NCBI GenBank assembly: GCA_905221605.1
Contig: CAJNDS010002657.1
Coordinates: 120,001-184,000, forward strand
DNA length: 64,000 nucleotides
Direction: 5' to 3'
DNA from: Symbiodinium natans
Lineage: Eukaryota > Sar > Dinophyceae > Suessiales > Symbiodiniaceae
Shown: positions 53,501-63,956 of the stretch, piece after piece
Layout: every line of letters starts with the position of its first letter
Numbering within the stretch: position 1 is the stretch's first letter
Notes under the pieces: model-generated
The model's database searches: none
The model's input: the letters and a program-made list of their open reading frames with translations, nothing else
What the model was told of the DNA's origin: nothing
Translations under genes and position numbers: made by a program

Positions 53501-54324
53501 CCCTAAACCCTGAACCTTAGGCCCTTTCAGCCCAAGCGCAGCTGCAGGCCAGCGCCAGGATCGGCGCCAGAACGCCAAACGCATCGCTGCGCATCCGCAT
53601 GACTCCATCCTGGGGGGTGTGGCGGGGTTTGGGGTTTAGGGTTTCGGGTTTAGGGTTTAGGGTCCTGATGTCAGAGAGACTTACAGGCTCTGTCTGTATG
53701 GTTTAGGGTTAAGGGTTCAGGGTTTGGCGGGTTGGGGTCTTCATGTCCCGGGAGTTATAGGATTGCAGGTTTAACGCTTAAGGCCTAGCTTGGAATCTGA
53801 AAGTTTGGCTTCAAGGCTGCCAAACAATGTTGGGTTTAGGGTTTTGGATTTAGGGATTAGGGTTTAGGGATTCGGGTCAGGGTGTATAGTGCCAAGAGTC
53901 TGAGAAGTAGCCCTGCTGCACGGAGGTGGCAATCTCCTGGGGCAGCCTCCATCGTGGTGGGGGAAGCTGGAAGCTCCATTTGGTAAACCCTAAACCCTAA
54001 ACCCTAAACCACATGAACCCTATTTAGGGTGGGGGGTTGAGGAAAGCCCCAAGGGGCCCTGGCCTATGCCTAAAAGACCTGATGGAAGGAACCTACGAAG
54101 GGACTCGACCTGATGCTGACGCCACTATCACATCTGTTTAGGGTTTAGGGTTTAGGGTTTAGGCTTTAGGGACTCAAATCCAGCGGCATGTATACGTGTA
54201 CACGTATCATGTGGGAGCTTACTAGGCTGCTCAGCGACTGGCTCTAAGGCAACGAGTACAGCTGACGCCACGTTGCACACGTCGGTGTCGAGCCGGGGGG
54301 CCCATAAGGCTCGTGCTGCAAGGC

Positions 54325-54469
54325 AGGAGGGACCCTTGTAAGGGACCTTAGGGGTGCTTTGGGGGTATTCAGGGATCTGCTTAGGTGTATTTATTAGGGA
54401 CTATATATATATATACATATGGGTTTTCGGGGAGAATTTCCATCAAGGGTCCCTTCAAGGGGTCCCTCT
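54325..54469. mobile_element. Family I inverted-repeat element
   Basis: AGGAGGGACCCTTGTAAGGG pairs with GGGTCCCTTCAAGGGGTCCC. It contains a TA run in the centre. Confidence 0.68.
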
Positions 54470-54589
54470 TTCTACACTGGTCACGCCTCTACCGCATATC
54501 CAGGCCATGACTCCCAAGGCGCACCCGGGTGCGCCCGGATGATGCTGGAGATATTGGAGGTTTACGAACATACGGGGACGGGTGAAGGA

Positions 54590-54665
54590 TCAAAAAAAAA
54601 ATAAGACGCAAAAAAAAAACCCAAGGGATCAAAAAAGAATGAATAAGCATCAAAAAAAAATAACC
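54590..54665. repeat. GATC/CATC-A-run block
   Basis: GGATCAAAAAAAAAATAAG-type units. A similar block in the opposite orientation lies at 56525-56605, so 54.6-56.6 kb is enclosed by inverted low-complexity ends. Confidence 0.7.
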
Positions 54666-54685
54666 CATTTTCCTCTTGGAATACA

Positions 54686-54742
54686 GCGGGGGGGGGGGGG
54701 GGGGGTTGGGGGGGTTGGGGGGGGGTTGGGGGGAGGGGGCGG

Positions 54743-54793
<51 letters not shown>

Positions 54794-54808
54794 GGGGGGG
54801 GGGGTGGT

Positions 54809-54849
<41 letters not shown>
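54686..54849 (+). repeat. Nearly pure G tract ending in CCCCCC
   Basis: About 160 bp of G with a few T, A and one C. Poly-Gly and poly-Pro frames are artefacts. Confidence 0.93.
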
Positions 54850-54853
<4 letters not shown>

Positions 54854-54861
54854 CCATTTGC

Positions 54862-55502
54862 AAACACAATGCTCGCACGATGGGTAGTAGTGGGTGGTGG
54901 TAGTGGTTGGAAAACCTTCTATTTTCTCGATCTTTTAATAGGAAAACCTCTATTTCTTCATATTCCCACAAGAAAACCTCTATTTTCTTCACGTTTTCAT
55001 AGGAAACCTCTATCATCTCTATGTTTCCATCGGAAAACCTCTATTTGCATGTATTTTAAGAAAAACTTAAACTTTTTAGTATCCCAATGGCTTCAACAAG
55101 ATTCATAAAGCACGCTTTGCAGTGGCACAGCTTGATAAAAACGCGGCGGGGTTGGGGTTGGCGCAGCCCCCCCCCCCCCCACACCCCCCCACTTGGCTTT
55201 GCAGCACGCTTTGCACAGCTTAAAAAAAACAGCGGGGGGGTTGGGGGGGGCGCAGCCCCCCCCATTTGCAAACAATGTTCGCACGATGCGTAGAAGTGGT
55301 GGTAGTGGTTGGAAAACCTTCTATTTTCTCGATCTTTCAATGGGAAAACCTCTATTTCTTCATACTCCCACAAGAAAACGTCTACTGTCTTCACGTTTTC
55401 ATGAGAAATCCTCTATTATCTCTATGTTTCCATCGGAAAAACTCTACTTCTACATGTTTTAAGCAAAAAACTTCCATTTTCTTTGCATTCCAATGGCTTC
55501 AA
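54862..55502 (+). repeat. Direct repeat of about 237 bp, two copies
   Basis: Copies at 54862-55097 and 55265-55502 both start near CAAACA(CA)ATG(C/T)TCGCACGATG and end CCAATGGCTTCAA. Inside each is a loose 36-bp repeat around GAAAACCTCTATTTTCTTC. The spacer repeats GCACGCTTTGCA...ACAGCTT twice around C and G runs. Confidence 0.88.
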
Positions 55503-56350
55503 AGAACAATATATAATACATACTACATAATATATAAAATATACTATATAATGAATAATAAATAATAAATAATTAAAAATAAATAATATTATATATTTTA
55601 TATATTGTATTATGTATACAGTATATTATATATTATATACTTTATATTCTGCATTATATGCAGTATATAATATAAATATATATGCGATTTATTTTTATAT
55701 TTTTTATTTATTTATTTTATTTATTTATTCATATTTATATTTTATATTTATATACATACATATATCATATAATGTACACAAAAAAAAAAATAAATATAAT
55801 ATAAATATAAATATACTATATATTATATATTAATATATATAAAATTATATATATATTAATATGTATAATATATTTATATAATATAATATAATATTATATA
55901 ATATAATATAATATAATATAATATAAATAATTTAATTTAATTTAATATATAATATATAACAATAATATAAAATATATAATACATAGTACATAAGACATAA
56001 TAAATATATAATACATAATACATAATACAGAATACATAGTATAAAATGTATAATATATAATTCATAATACATAGTACATAAAACATAAAACGTAATATAT
56101 AATTCATAATACATAATTAATACATAATACATAATACATAATACATAATATATAATATATGATATATAACATGTAATATATAATATATAATGTATAATAT
56201 ATAATAGGCAATGTGTAATGTAATGTGTATTATGTAATATGTACATATATACATACACATATATACACACACGTTGACCTTCACTATCGTGTGTGTATAT
56301 ATATATATATTTATTGATCTTTTATTTATTTGTTTAATTTAATTATTTAT
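55503..56350. repeat. AT-rich low-complexity island
   Basis: About 850 bp that is almost entirely A and T, with ATAATACATAATACATA and ATATAATATAATAT patterns. Composition differs sharply from both flanks. Tyr/Ile-rich frames are artefacts. Confidence 0.93.
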
Positions 56351-56359
56351 TTATACACA

Positions 56360-56512
56360 TAGGACCCGCAGGACCAGGCGGACAGACAAGCAGACCAGAG
56401 GACCAGAGGACCAGGGGACCACAAGACCAGGGGACCACGGGACCAGGGGACCACGGACCACGGCCAAAGGATCATGGGACCAGAGGACCACGGGACCAGA
56501 GGACCACGCAGG
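56360..56512 (+). repeat. GGACCAC(G/A)G minisatellite
   Basis: About sixteen units of roughly 9 bp such as GGGACCAGA and GGACCACGG. Confidence 0.9.
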
Positions 56513-56661
56513 TGGGCCGGATGGCTTTTTTTTTGATCCTTATTATTTTTTTATTGATCCCCATTATTTTCCTTTTGATGTTTATTATTATTTTTTGACG
56601 CCTATGCCTACGGGGACCCCTGAAACCCTAGGGTTTAGGACCCCCCAACAGAGACCCCAAT

Positions 56662-56795
56662 GGTGGTTTCCGAAATTAGGCGTATTTGGTTTCCGAAGTT
56701 AGGGGTATTTTGTTGGGGTCCTTTGTCCTTATCATAAGGGAATCCTACTATTTGGGGGTCTTAACTAGGGGTTCCCTGCTTTCGTAAACCCCCAA
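56662..56795. mobile_element. Family B element with duplicated left end
   Basis: GGTTTCCGAA(A/G)TTAGG occurs twice at the left (56670 and 56690). The right end is TTTCGTAAACCCCC. Inside is AGGGAATCCTACTATTTGGG. Confidence 0.65.
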
Positions 56796-57223
56796 AGAGT
56801 AGGATTCCCTTGTAATAAGGGCCCCAAGCAGGCACCCTAAGAGGGCTTGTGGATCATATACGCATTGTAGGACCCCCAAGGACTATTCCTCTTGTTCCTG
56901 TAAACCCTGTAGTCCCTGTACTCCCGAGTCTTGAAGAACCACTGTAATACATAAACCCCAATAATCCCCAGGGCCCTCTGATCCCAGAACCTCTACGCCT
57001 CTGACTGGCCAGCTGAGCCTCCCAAGTCCTAAGCATCCTAACCCTGAACCCTAAACCCGATTTTACAAACCCTCATTTTCCAACCCTAAACACGAACCAC
57101 GAAACCCTAAACCCGAAGCAGCCGAAGCCCTTGAGCCTGATCCAGGTGCGGGCGTTCCAAAGCACGAGGCGGAAGATGGCGGCCTGGACGAAGCTCGCGG
57201 CAGTCGAGCTTTGGGATGTGGGG

Positions 57224-57337
57224 CTTGGGATGTTCCTCCTTATACTAACAGCCCTTACTCGGGATCCTAGTGGGGGGGGGGGGGGGGGTACGATGATCCC
57301 TAGTAAGGACTGGTAGTATAGGGGGGAACGTCCCAAG
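57224..57337. mobile_element. Family J inverted-repeat element
   Basis: CTTGGGATGTTCC pairs with GGAACGTCCCAAG. A G run of about 18 bp lies within. It is related to 45980-46083. Confidence 0.65.
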
Positions 57338-57739
57338 ATATGGGGTTTGGTGTTTAGGGTTTAGGGTTTAAGGCTTCAGGGCTTTAGGCTTCTAGGGTTT
57401 TAGGGTTTGGGGTGTAGGGTTTGGGGTTGAAGGTTTGGAGGTTGGGGTTTAGGGTGCAGGGGCCTCATGAACAAACTTCCAACTCCCAAAACCGGGAACG
57501 CCTTAGGGGTTTTGGGTTTGCGGCTTGGCTAGGCCCTTTTGAAAGCCTGTAACCCTAAACCCCAAACCCCAAACCCTAAACCCTAAACCTGAAATGCGAT
57601 CCTCGTAACCCCATTATCCCAAAAGGCCTTCCGGGTCCCCCCGAGAAAACCTTGCTAAACGAAACCCCCAAGCCCCAGCCCGGTAACCCTCAAAGGCCTG
57701 AACACCTTAAACAGCCCTTAAAGCCCCAAACCCTTAAAA

Positions 57740-57812
57740 CCCTAAACCCTAAACCCTAAACCCTAAACCCTAAACCCTAAACCCTAAACCCTAAACCCTA
57801 AACCCTAAACTG
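57740..57812 (-). repeat. CCCTAAA array
   Basis: Ten exact units. Confidence 0.93.
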
Positions 57813-58130
57813 TCTAGGCCCTAAGAGGGAAACCCTAAACACTAAAAGAAAAAAACTGCCCAAGTGGACGTGCTCAGGTCCAAGGAGCCAGTAGGCTGAC
57901 CGACATCCAAAGCCACCTGGTGTTGCGGGCTGAGGTTTGAAGGTTGAGGGTTTCGGGCTTGGGGTTTAGGGTGTGGGGTTTGGGGGTTTAGGGTTTAGGG
58001 TTTAGGGTCTAGGGTTTAGGTTTAGGGCTTTCCAAAAGCCCGAATTTCCCTAAACACCCCCCCCGAAGCCCATAAGCCCCAAACTCTCAGCTCGACCCCG
58101 GCAGACATACCGCAGGTTTAGGGCTTACAG

Positions 58131-58215
58131 TCTACCTGGGACGGTTTAATCGGAAGTACCGCCCTATTTTAAAAGGCATAACTCTTAAAGCAGTAGATAA
58201 ATGGGGTCCCAGGTC
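58131..58215. mobile_element. Family E element
   Basis: CTACCTGGGAC at the left and AAATGGGGTCCCAGGT at the right resemble 35036-35149, with a different interior. Confidence 0.5.
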
Positions 58216-58594
58216 GGGTCTAGCTGGTCTTGAGTGTAGGGTTTAGGGTCTTAAAGGGCTTTTGAGATCTTGAGATTTTGTTGTTTCTTTTTTCAATTTT
58301 GGGGCCAGGGCCGATGACTTCCACAGTTCAGGAGGGGAAGGATCAACCGCCCCCCAAAACCCGAAGCGCTGAAACAAGCCCGAACCCTCGCCGAAAAAAA
58401 CATCCTTCAACACCCTAAACCCTAAACCCTAAACCCTAAAACCTAAACCCTAAACCCTAAACCCTAAACCCAAAGCCTAAAGAATTGACGCCCAGCTCTG
58501 AAGCCTCAACATGCATTTCCCCCCTCCCCCCAAGTCTCCCTTAGTCCAACACCCCCACCCCCACCCCCTCCCTCCCAGTTTTGGGCTTATGGAA

Positions 58595-58690
58595 GCCCTA
58601 AACCTTAAACCCTAAGCCCTAAACCTTAAACCTTAAACCCTAAACCCTAAACCTTACACCCTAAACCCTAAACAATAAACCCTAAACTCT
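58595..58690 (-). repeat. CCCTAAA array with CCTTAAA units
   Basis: Thirteen units, about one third CCTTAAA. Confidence 0.85.
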
Positions 58691-58774
58691 TTAGGACCCC
58701 AAAGACTCAGGCAGGCGGCCCTGGCCCGCTGAAGTAGCAAAGCGCCACCAGACTCAGGACCAGCGTCCTTGTGG

Positions 58775-58890
58775 TCTAGGGTCTAGGGTCTAGGGTTAGG
58801 GTTTAGGGTTTAGGGTTTAGGGTTAAGGTTTAGGGTTTCGGGTTTCGGGTTTAGGGTTTAGGGTTTAGGGTTTAGGGTTTAGGGCGAAGG
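58775..58890 (+). repeat. TTTAGGG array
   Basis: Sixteen units, with TCTAGGG at the left and TTTCGGG in the centre. Confidence 0.9.
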
Positions 58891-59157
58891 AGGGAAGGGA
58901 GGAGGGAGTAGGCTATGCTGTAACGAGTTTCTGAGGCGTAAGCTTAGGGGCATCCTAAACCCTAAACCCTGAAACCCTGAAACCCTGAACCCTAAACCCT
59001 AAACCCTGGGGCATGGGGTGTTCTGTCTTCGGCCTCCTGAACCCCACCGCCGCCCTCCGCCCTCCAAGAGCAGCTCACAGCGTCGGCAGGGTTCAGGGTA
59101 CTAGGGTCTACGGTTTGAGGGGTGCTAGGGTCTACGGTTGAGGGTTATATGGGGGGC

Positions 59158-59275
59158 TTGCGAAAAAATAGGGGACCCTTATGTAGACACCCAAAATAGT
59201 AGGAGTCATTCAAAATAAGGAACCCCCATGAGGAACCCCTAATTCCGGAACCCCCCATATGGTATAGGGAAATCC
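59158..59275. mobile_element. Family B-like element
   Basis: GGGGACCCTTATGTAGAC, CCAAAATAGTAGGA and CCCCTAATTCCGGAACCCCC match family B words in the reverse orientation. Confidence 0.45.
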
Positions 59276-59367
59276 ACACCCCGGAAGCGATTGATCTTTG
59301 TCTTTATCTTGGCTGACTTCTGAGCCCCTCCGAAAAGTCTAACGCTTAGGCTCCTTATTGTAGTTGC

Positions 59368-59475
59368 CCATTAAGTAACCTGGGCTTAAAAAGGGTGCCC
59401 TTTTTTTGCTAAAAGGGGTTTATAAGGGAACCTAAATCCCCCAAAAAGGGAACAAGGTTACTACTGGGCATCCTA
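59368..59475. mobile_element. Family A-like element with 8-bp flanking repeat
   Basis: AAGTAACCTGGGC, GGGTGCCC, GGGAACCTAAA and GGTTACTACTGGGCATCC have family A layout. GTAGTTGC occurs directly on both sides (59360-59367, 59476-59483). Confidence 0.62.
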
Positions 59476-59769
59476 GTAGTTGCTTCAAAAGCCCAACAGG
59501 TTAAACTCCAAAGAGCCAGGATAAAGTCCTAGGAGGTTTTCAAGGGCTGACGGAGTGCTGGAAGGCTTGTGGCCCGAAGGCGCTTATCGGAGATACAGTA
59601 GCGGGAATGTGAGCCTACCCTAAACCCTAACCCCTAACCCCTAAACCCTAAACCCTAAACCCTAAACCCCGTGTAGATGCAAGCCCGAGGAGTGTTCAGA
59701 TGCAGGTCCCAGGCACAGCAGAACCAAAGCCACGTCATACATCACGCCGCCTGTCTCTTAGGGTAGTTA

Positions 59770-59959
59770 CTTGGAGGTTTAGGGTTTAGGGTTTAGGGTT
59801 CAGGGTTCAGGGTTCAGGGTTCAGGGTTCAGGGGTACTTATTGACCGATTGTGACTGTACTTATAACCCACTTGTAAGGCCCTGAAGTGCCCTAATATGG
59901 TTATAAGTACAGTTATAAGCACAATCAACATTGGTTAAGAAGTACCATGAACCTCCAAG
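59770..59959. mobile_element. Family F element with TTTAGGG/TTCAGGG inside its left arm
   Basis: CTTGGAGGTT at the left and AACCTCCAAG at the right. The left arm is interrupted after GGAGGTT by about 55 bp of TTTAGGG and TTCAGGG units and then continues GGGTACTTATTGACC. Confidence 0.68.
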
Positions 59960-60259
59960 TGCATGGTCCCTTTACATAGGCTCTTCATTGGGGAACCCTT
60001 ACATGAACTGTTTCTACCCTGTAACACCCAAAGGCCTTGTAAAGGAGGGAAGGGAGCGTCTTTCAGGGACCATGTGCACAAAGTGCGAACCCTCAAAGAG
60101 CCTCTCCTCAACTCGGACCTCCCCCCCCCCCCCTAACCGCATCGATGCGATCAAGGCTTAGGGGGTATATAGGGGGTTTAGAGAGGGTTTAGGGGTTAGG
60201 GGTTTGCGTGTTTAGGGTTTCGGGGTTCGGAGTAGGGCTTTGGGGGGCTCAGAGGTTAG

Positions 60260-60466
60260 GTTAAGTGTCAGCCCCTTCCCCTGCGCGCATGCATAATGGA
60301 CATGCTCCAGACTTTCGGAATCGAACACGCGGGCGAATCTTGATTCTGTAACTTCACGATCAAAATAAGGGGCGTCAGTCGTGCTTCCAAACCTGCGGCT
60401 AACAACAAACGAAGGAACCCCTCCAGGAGCCAAGACCACAGCTTCTCGGAACCCAAAACTCGTCAC
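60260..60466 (-). CDS. Possible exon, unknown protein
   Basis: The minus strand reads TSFGFREAVVLAPGGVPSFV and DREVTESRFARVFDSESLEH without a stop over about 68 codons, with balanced amino-acid use unlike repeat-derived frames. I do not recognise it. An acceptor-like GACGAG lies upstream; the donor is not clear. Confidence 0.35.
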
Positions 60467-60869
60467 AAATGGGGTTTAGGGTGTAGGGTTTAGGGTTTAA
60501 GGTTTAGGGTTTAGGGTTTAGGGTGTAGGGTTTAGGGTTGAGAGTGTCGAATTGGGAAGTGAAGGAGGGGGGAAAGGGATTGGGTAAACCCTTAGGCTCA
60601 GGATTCAGGGACCCCTGGTACACGCATCGGAGGCTAGCTTACCTTATGGACTAAATACAACCCTGCGATTGGGTCCCTCCGCCCTAAACTCTAAATCCTG
60701 TTTAGGTAGCCGTACTTCCCGTACCCTCCCTAAACCCGAAACCCGAAACCCGAAACCCTAAACCCTAACCTTATGTAGGGCTCATTTCGTTTCCAAGGAA
60801 GAGCTCCACTGGGGTTCCTGGTACCGCTGGGGGCTCAGTGATGTTGGGGTCCTCGGGTTGTAGCTAAGG

Positions 60870-61040
60870 GCGTAGGGTTTAGGGTAGGGTGTAGGGTTTA
60901 GGGTTTAGGGTTCAGGTTTAGGGTTTAGGGTTTAGGGTTTAGGGTTTAGGGTTTAGGGTTTAGGGTTTAGGGTTTAGGGTTTAGGGTTTAGGGTTTAGGG
61001 TTTAGGGTTTAGGGTTTAAGGTTTAAGGTTTAGGGTTTTG
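60870..61040 (+). repeat. Long TTTAGGG array
   Basis: About 23 units, with an exact stretch of about 110 bp and TTTAAGG units at the right end. Confidence 0.94.
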
Positions 61041-61244
61041 GCTTAGATGTCTTAGGATCTATCCGCCGACCCTGGCGGCGTGGGAGGGGAAAAGGAAACG
61101 CGGGGGGGGGGGGGGGGGGGGGGTAGGGGGGGGTCCCCGGGCAGCTTTTCCATGGAGGGCCAGGCCACCCACACGGCATAAACTCACGGACCATAGGCGG
61201 TTTCGCACAGGACATAGGGGCCCTTTGGGAAACCCCACCCCCCC

Positions 61245-61265
61245 CTGCCCCACCCCCCCCCCCCT

Positions 61266-61313
<48 letters not shown>
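61245..61313 (+). repeat. C homopolymer
   Basis: Nearly pure C for about 68 bp, with one A and one T in the left part. Confidence 0.95.
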
Positions 61314-61566
61314 ACCGCGTTTAAACCTTTCAACTATGCTCCAGCGGGGTCGGCGGCTTGAGCCGGAGGCTCTTAGTTTTTTGTTATAAAGGGGGCTGAT
61401 AGAGTGCTTCTGGGCTGGAGAATGGGTTGCAGGGGCGGCTCCCCGCCTCCGCCGTCAAAGACGCAGGGGCCCATTTCCTCTGCAGACTCCAGCTGGTTCC
61501 ACCACTCAGGGGTTAGGGTTTAGGGTTTAGGGTTTAGGGTTTAGGGTTTAAGGGGGGTTCCACTAG

Positions 61567-61680
61567 ACTCAGGAGTAACCTAATTAGGAATAATTAACAA
61601 GGGTGCCTTTTTGGATTTCAAGTTATGAGTTATGAGGGAACCTAAACCCCAAAACAAGGAATATGAGCCTACTCTGGGTC
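61567..61680. mobile_element. Family D inverted-repeat element with CTAG flanks
   Basis: ACTCAGGAGTAACCTAATTAGG at the left and GAGCCTACTCTGGGTC at the right, with CTAG on both sides (61563-61566, 61681-61684). Confidence 0.65.
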
Positions 61681-61750
61681 CTAGTAACGTAGTTCGTTTC
61701 TACGATAGCGCCTATAGATGAAAACTTCTTGCGACTCTAACAAGGAACTA

Positions 61751-61874
61751 CTTGGAGGTTCATGGGTACTTATAACCCTGATTATGTATACTTATAAACT
61801 ACTTAGAGGACTAAGAGGGCTTATAGGTACAGTTATACTTATAATTCGGGTTCTAAGCACCCTGAACCTCCAAG
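61751..61874. mobile_element. Family F element, intact copy
   Basis: CTTGGAGGTTCATGGG pairs with CCCTGAACCTCCAAG with one mismatch and TA outside both ends. At 124 bp with no telomere-like DNA inside, it serves as the reference form for 1886 and 59770. Confidence 0.75.
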
Positions 61875-62444
61875 TACAAATTCGAGTCTCGCCACCTGCC
61901 TAGCTAGCCGAAAGGTTTAAGATTGGCTTCGGGGAAGATAGGAATCCTAAACCCCGAACCCTAGACCCAACTAGGACAGAGTTATAGGGCTTCTGACCGC
62001 TCTTGAAGATGCCCCAAAGACCGGTTCAGGTTTTGGGGTCATTAAGACGTTGAAAGGTTGGAATGGCGCGGGTTGTAGGACACCCCCCCGACCTGTGCCA
62101 AAAAGGTACTTGGAGAACCCCTCTTAACCGCACACCTTTAGAGAGCTGCTGAACATTAAGCCCTAAACCGCCGCCGAAACCCAAAACCCTAAAAACCCTG
62201 AAAGCTAATTACTAATTAAAACTCTAACAGAAAAGCCCTGCAGCTGAAACCCAAAATCCTAAACCCTCGCTAAACTGCCCTAAACCCTTAAACCTTAAAC
62301 CCAAAACCCAAAACCCAAAACCCAAAACCCTAGCTAACCCCTAGCAGAAGGCAAATTGGGAGGCTGCCGAGGTTTCGTGCGCATGCCCTCTTGGGTTCTT
62401 GCCCTAAGTCAGGGTCTGTCGACGGGCTTGGATGCGTCTACTCA

Positions 62445-62550
62445 CCCTAAACCCTAAACCCTAAACCCTAAACCCTAAACCCTAAACCCTAAACCCTAAA
62501 TCCTAAACCCCAAACCCCAAACCCAAAAACCTAAACCCTAAACCCCGGGG
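62445..62550 (-). repeat. CCCTAAA array
   Basis: Fifteen units with CCCCAAA changes at the right. Confidence 0.92.
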
Positions 62551-62634
62551 TTCAGGGGGTCTTCAAGCTTTCAACAAGGATGGACAAAGGGCACATCGGG
62601 CTGGTATTTGGATTCCTCTGCCAGGCCCTCACTC

Positions 62635-62740
62635 ACCCTAAATCCTAAACCCTAGACCCTGAACCCTAAACCCTGAACCCTAAACCCTGAACCCTAAACC
62701 CTAAACCCTACACCCTAAACCCTAAACCCTAATTAGACCG
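62635..62740 (-). repeat. CCCTAAA/CCCTGAA array
   Basis: CCCTGAA alternates with CCCTAAA three times, giving a 14-bp higher-order unit, before ordinary units. Confidence 0.9.
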
Positions 62741-62904
62741 TAAACCCTATAAAACCCTATACCCGCTTAAGGTTTAGGTGCTTGGAGCGTCTGGAATTCC
62801 GGCAAGGATGGGATAGGCGGGACTGAAGGGTGCCTGTCACGTACTGGCTCCCGCTACGTCGCCCGAGCCGGTGCGTGACCGGTTTTGGACGACGGCCCCA
62901 TTGG

Positions 62905-62947
62905 GTTTAGGGTTTAGGGTTTAGGGTTTAGGGTTTAGGGTTTAGGC
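62905..62947 (+). repeat. TTTAGGG array between two CCCCATTGGGT copies
   Basis: Six units, with GCCCCATTGGGT immediately on both sides (62895 and 62947), as if the array sits within a short target duplication. Confidence 0.85.
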
Positions 62948-63124
62948 CCCATTGGGTAGTAACGATTTGGAAGTCGAATGCCGGGGCAGCTTGATGAGGT
63001 TCAGCATAGACCCGTCAGACGCCGGAAGATTACTTCCGGAAGTCTCATCAGACTCCCATACAAGAAGTCGAGCCAACGCTGAGCAATTTTGTCGAATCAG
63101 CTCTGGTAGCTGGTATGAGGCTCA

Positions 63125-63956
63125 TCACTCTTCAACAGCGGCAGCAACGGTAGCAAAAGCCTGCTGTTGACGATTGCCCCAAATCAAAGTGGACCCATCG
63201 CCCAGAATGGCAGCGAAAGCACTATAAGATGCTGTGATCTGCCGCACATCCTTCAGCCGACCTTGCACAGCACTGCTGTCGTCACCATAAACAGCAGCGC
63301 CCCAGGTCGCAACAGACCCATCGCCCAGAATGGCTGCGAAAGCCCTGTCAGATGCTTGGATCTGCTGCACGTCCTTCAGCTGACCTTGCACAGTACTGCT
63401 GTCGCCACCATAGCCGGCATCGCCCCAGGTCACAACAGACCCATCACCCAAAATGGTAGCAAAAGCCGTGCAATTTGCTTGGATCTGCCGCGCATCCTTC
63501 AGCTGATCTTGCACAGTACTGCTGTCGCCACCATAGCCGCCATCGCCCCAGGTCACAACAGACCCATCGCCCAGAATGGCTGCAATGCCCTGTAAGATGC
63601 TTGGATCTGCTGCACGTCTTTCATCTGATCTTGAACAGCACTGCTGTCGCCACCACAGTCAGCATCGCCCCTCGCACCACAGACCCGTCGCCCAAAATGA
63701 GAGCAAAGGCATAGCGATTGTTGCAAACGTAGACCTCGCGGATATGCAAGGTCACCGAATCGCCGCTCTGCAACCTCGACTCCTCCAGTGTGGCTGCTCC
63801 GTCAAGAATGCCTCCCGAAGAGTCCGAGAGTCTGCCCCAACCAACTGCCAGTAATTCCTGCGCTGTGAGCTTGAATTGCTTTACGGGCTCATCCTTTTCT
63901 GCTTCCAGTACAACTGAGCGGCCACTTAGCAGGCTCACCTCGATCGCAAGGGCCAT
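63125..63956 (-). CDS. Ubiquitin-like/RCC1-repeat protein with two frameshifts
   Basis: The start is placed at the ATG at 63956 (MALAIEVSLLSGRSV); the frame is open further upstream but begins with GTG near the window edge. Residues 1-75 are ubiquitin-like. Five RCC1-like repeats follow, with the units AAILGDGSVVTWGDAGYGGD and SSTVQDQLKDVQQIQA, ending at a TGA at 63125. RCC1 repeats build a beta-propeller used in protein binding; proteins of this type in Symbiodinium are often labelled HERC-like, but no HECT domain is seen here. Two single-base losses break the frame, in GTGGTGCGAGGGGCGAT near 63665 and AGGGCATTGCAGCC near 63585, compared with its own other repeats. It may be a pseudogene or carry sequencing errors. 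Confidence 0.72.

Larger units (their letters stand above)
56610..62950. other. Repeat mosaic up to the RCC1-repeat gene
   Basis: Telomere-like blocks in both orientations alternate with small inverted-repeat elements and unique spacers. G runs lie at 57272 and 61101; a C run of more than 50 bp at 61262. A conserved-looking frame at 57131-57316 reads both ways and is unrecognised. Confidence 0.6.

Noticed and set aside
63125-63595. Plus-strand frames over the RCC1 repeats
   Set aside because: The minus strand gives the regular RCC1 pattern with GDGSVVTWG; the plus frames are shadows.
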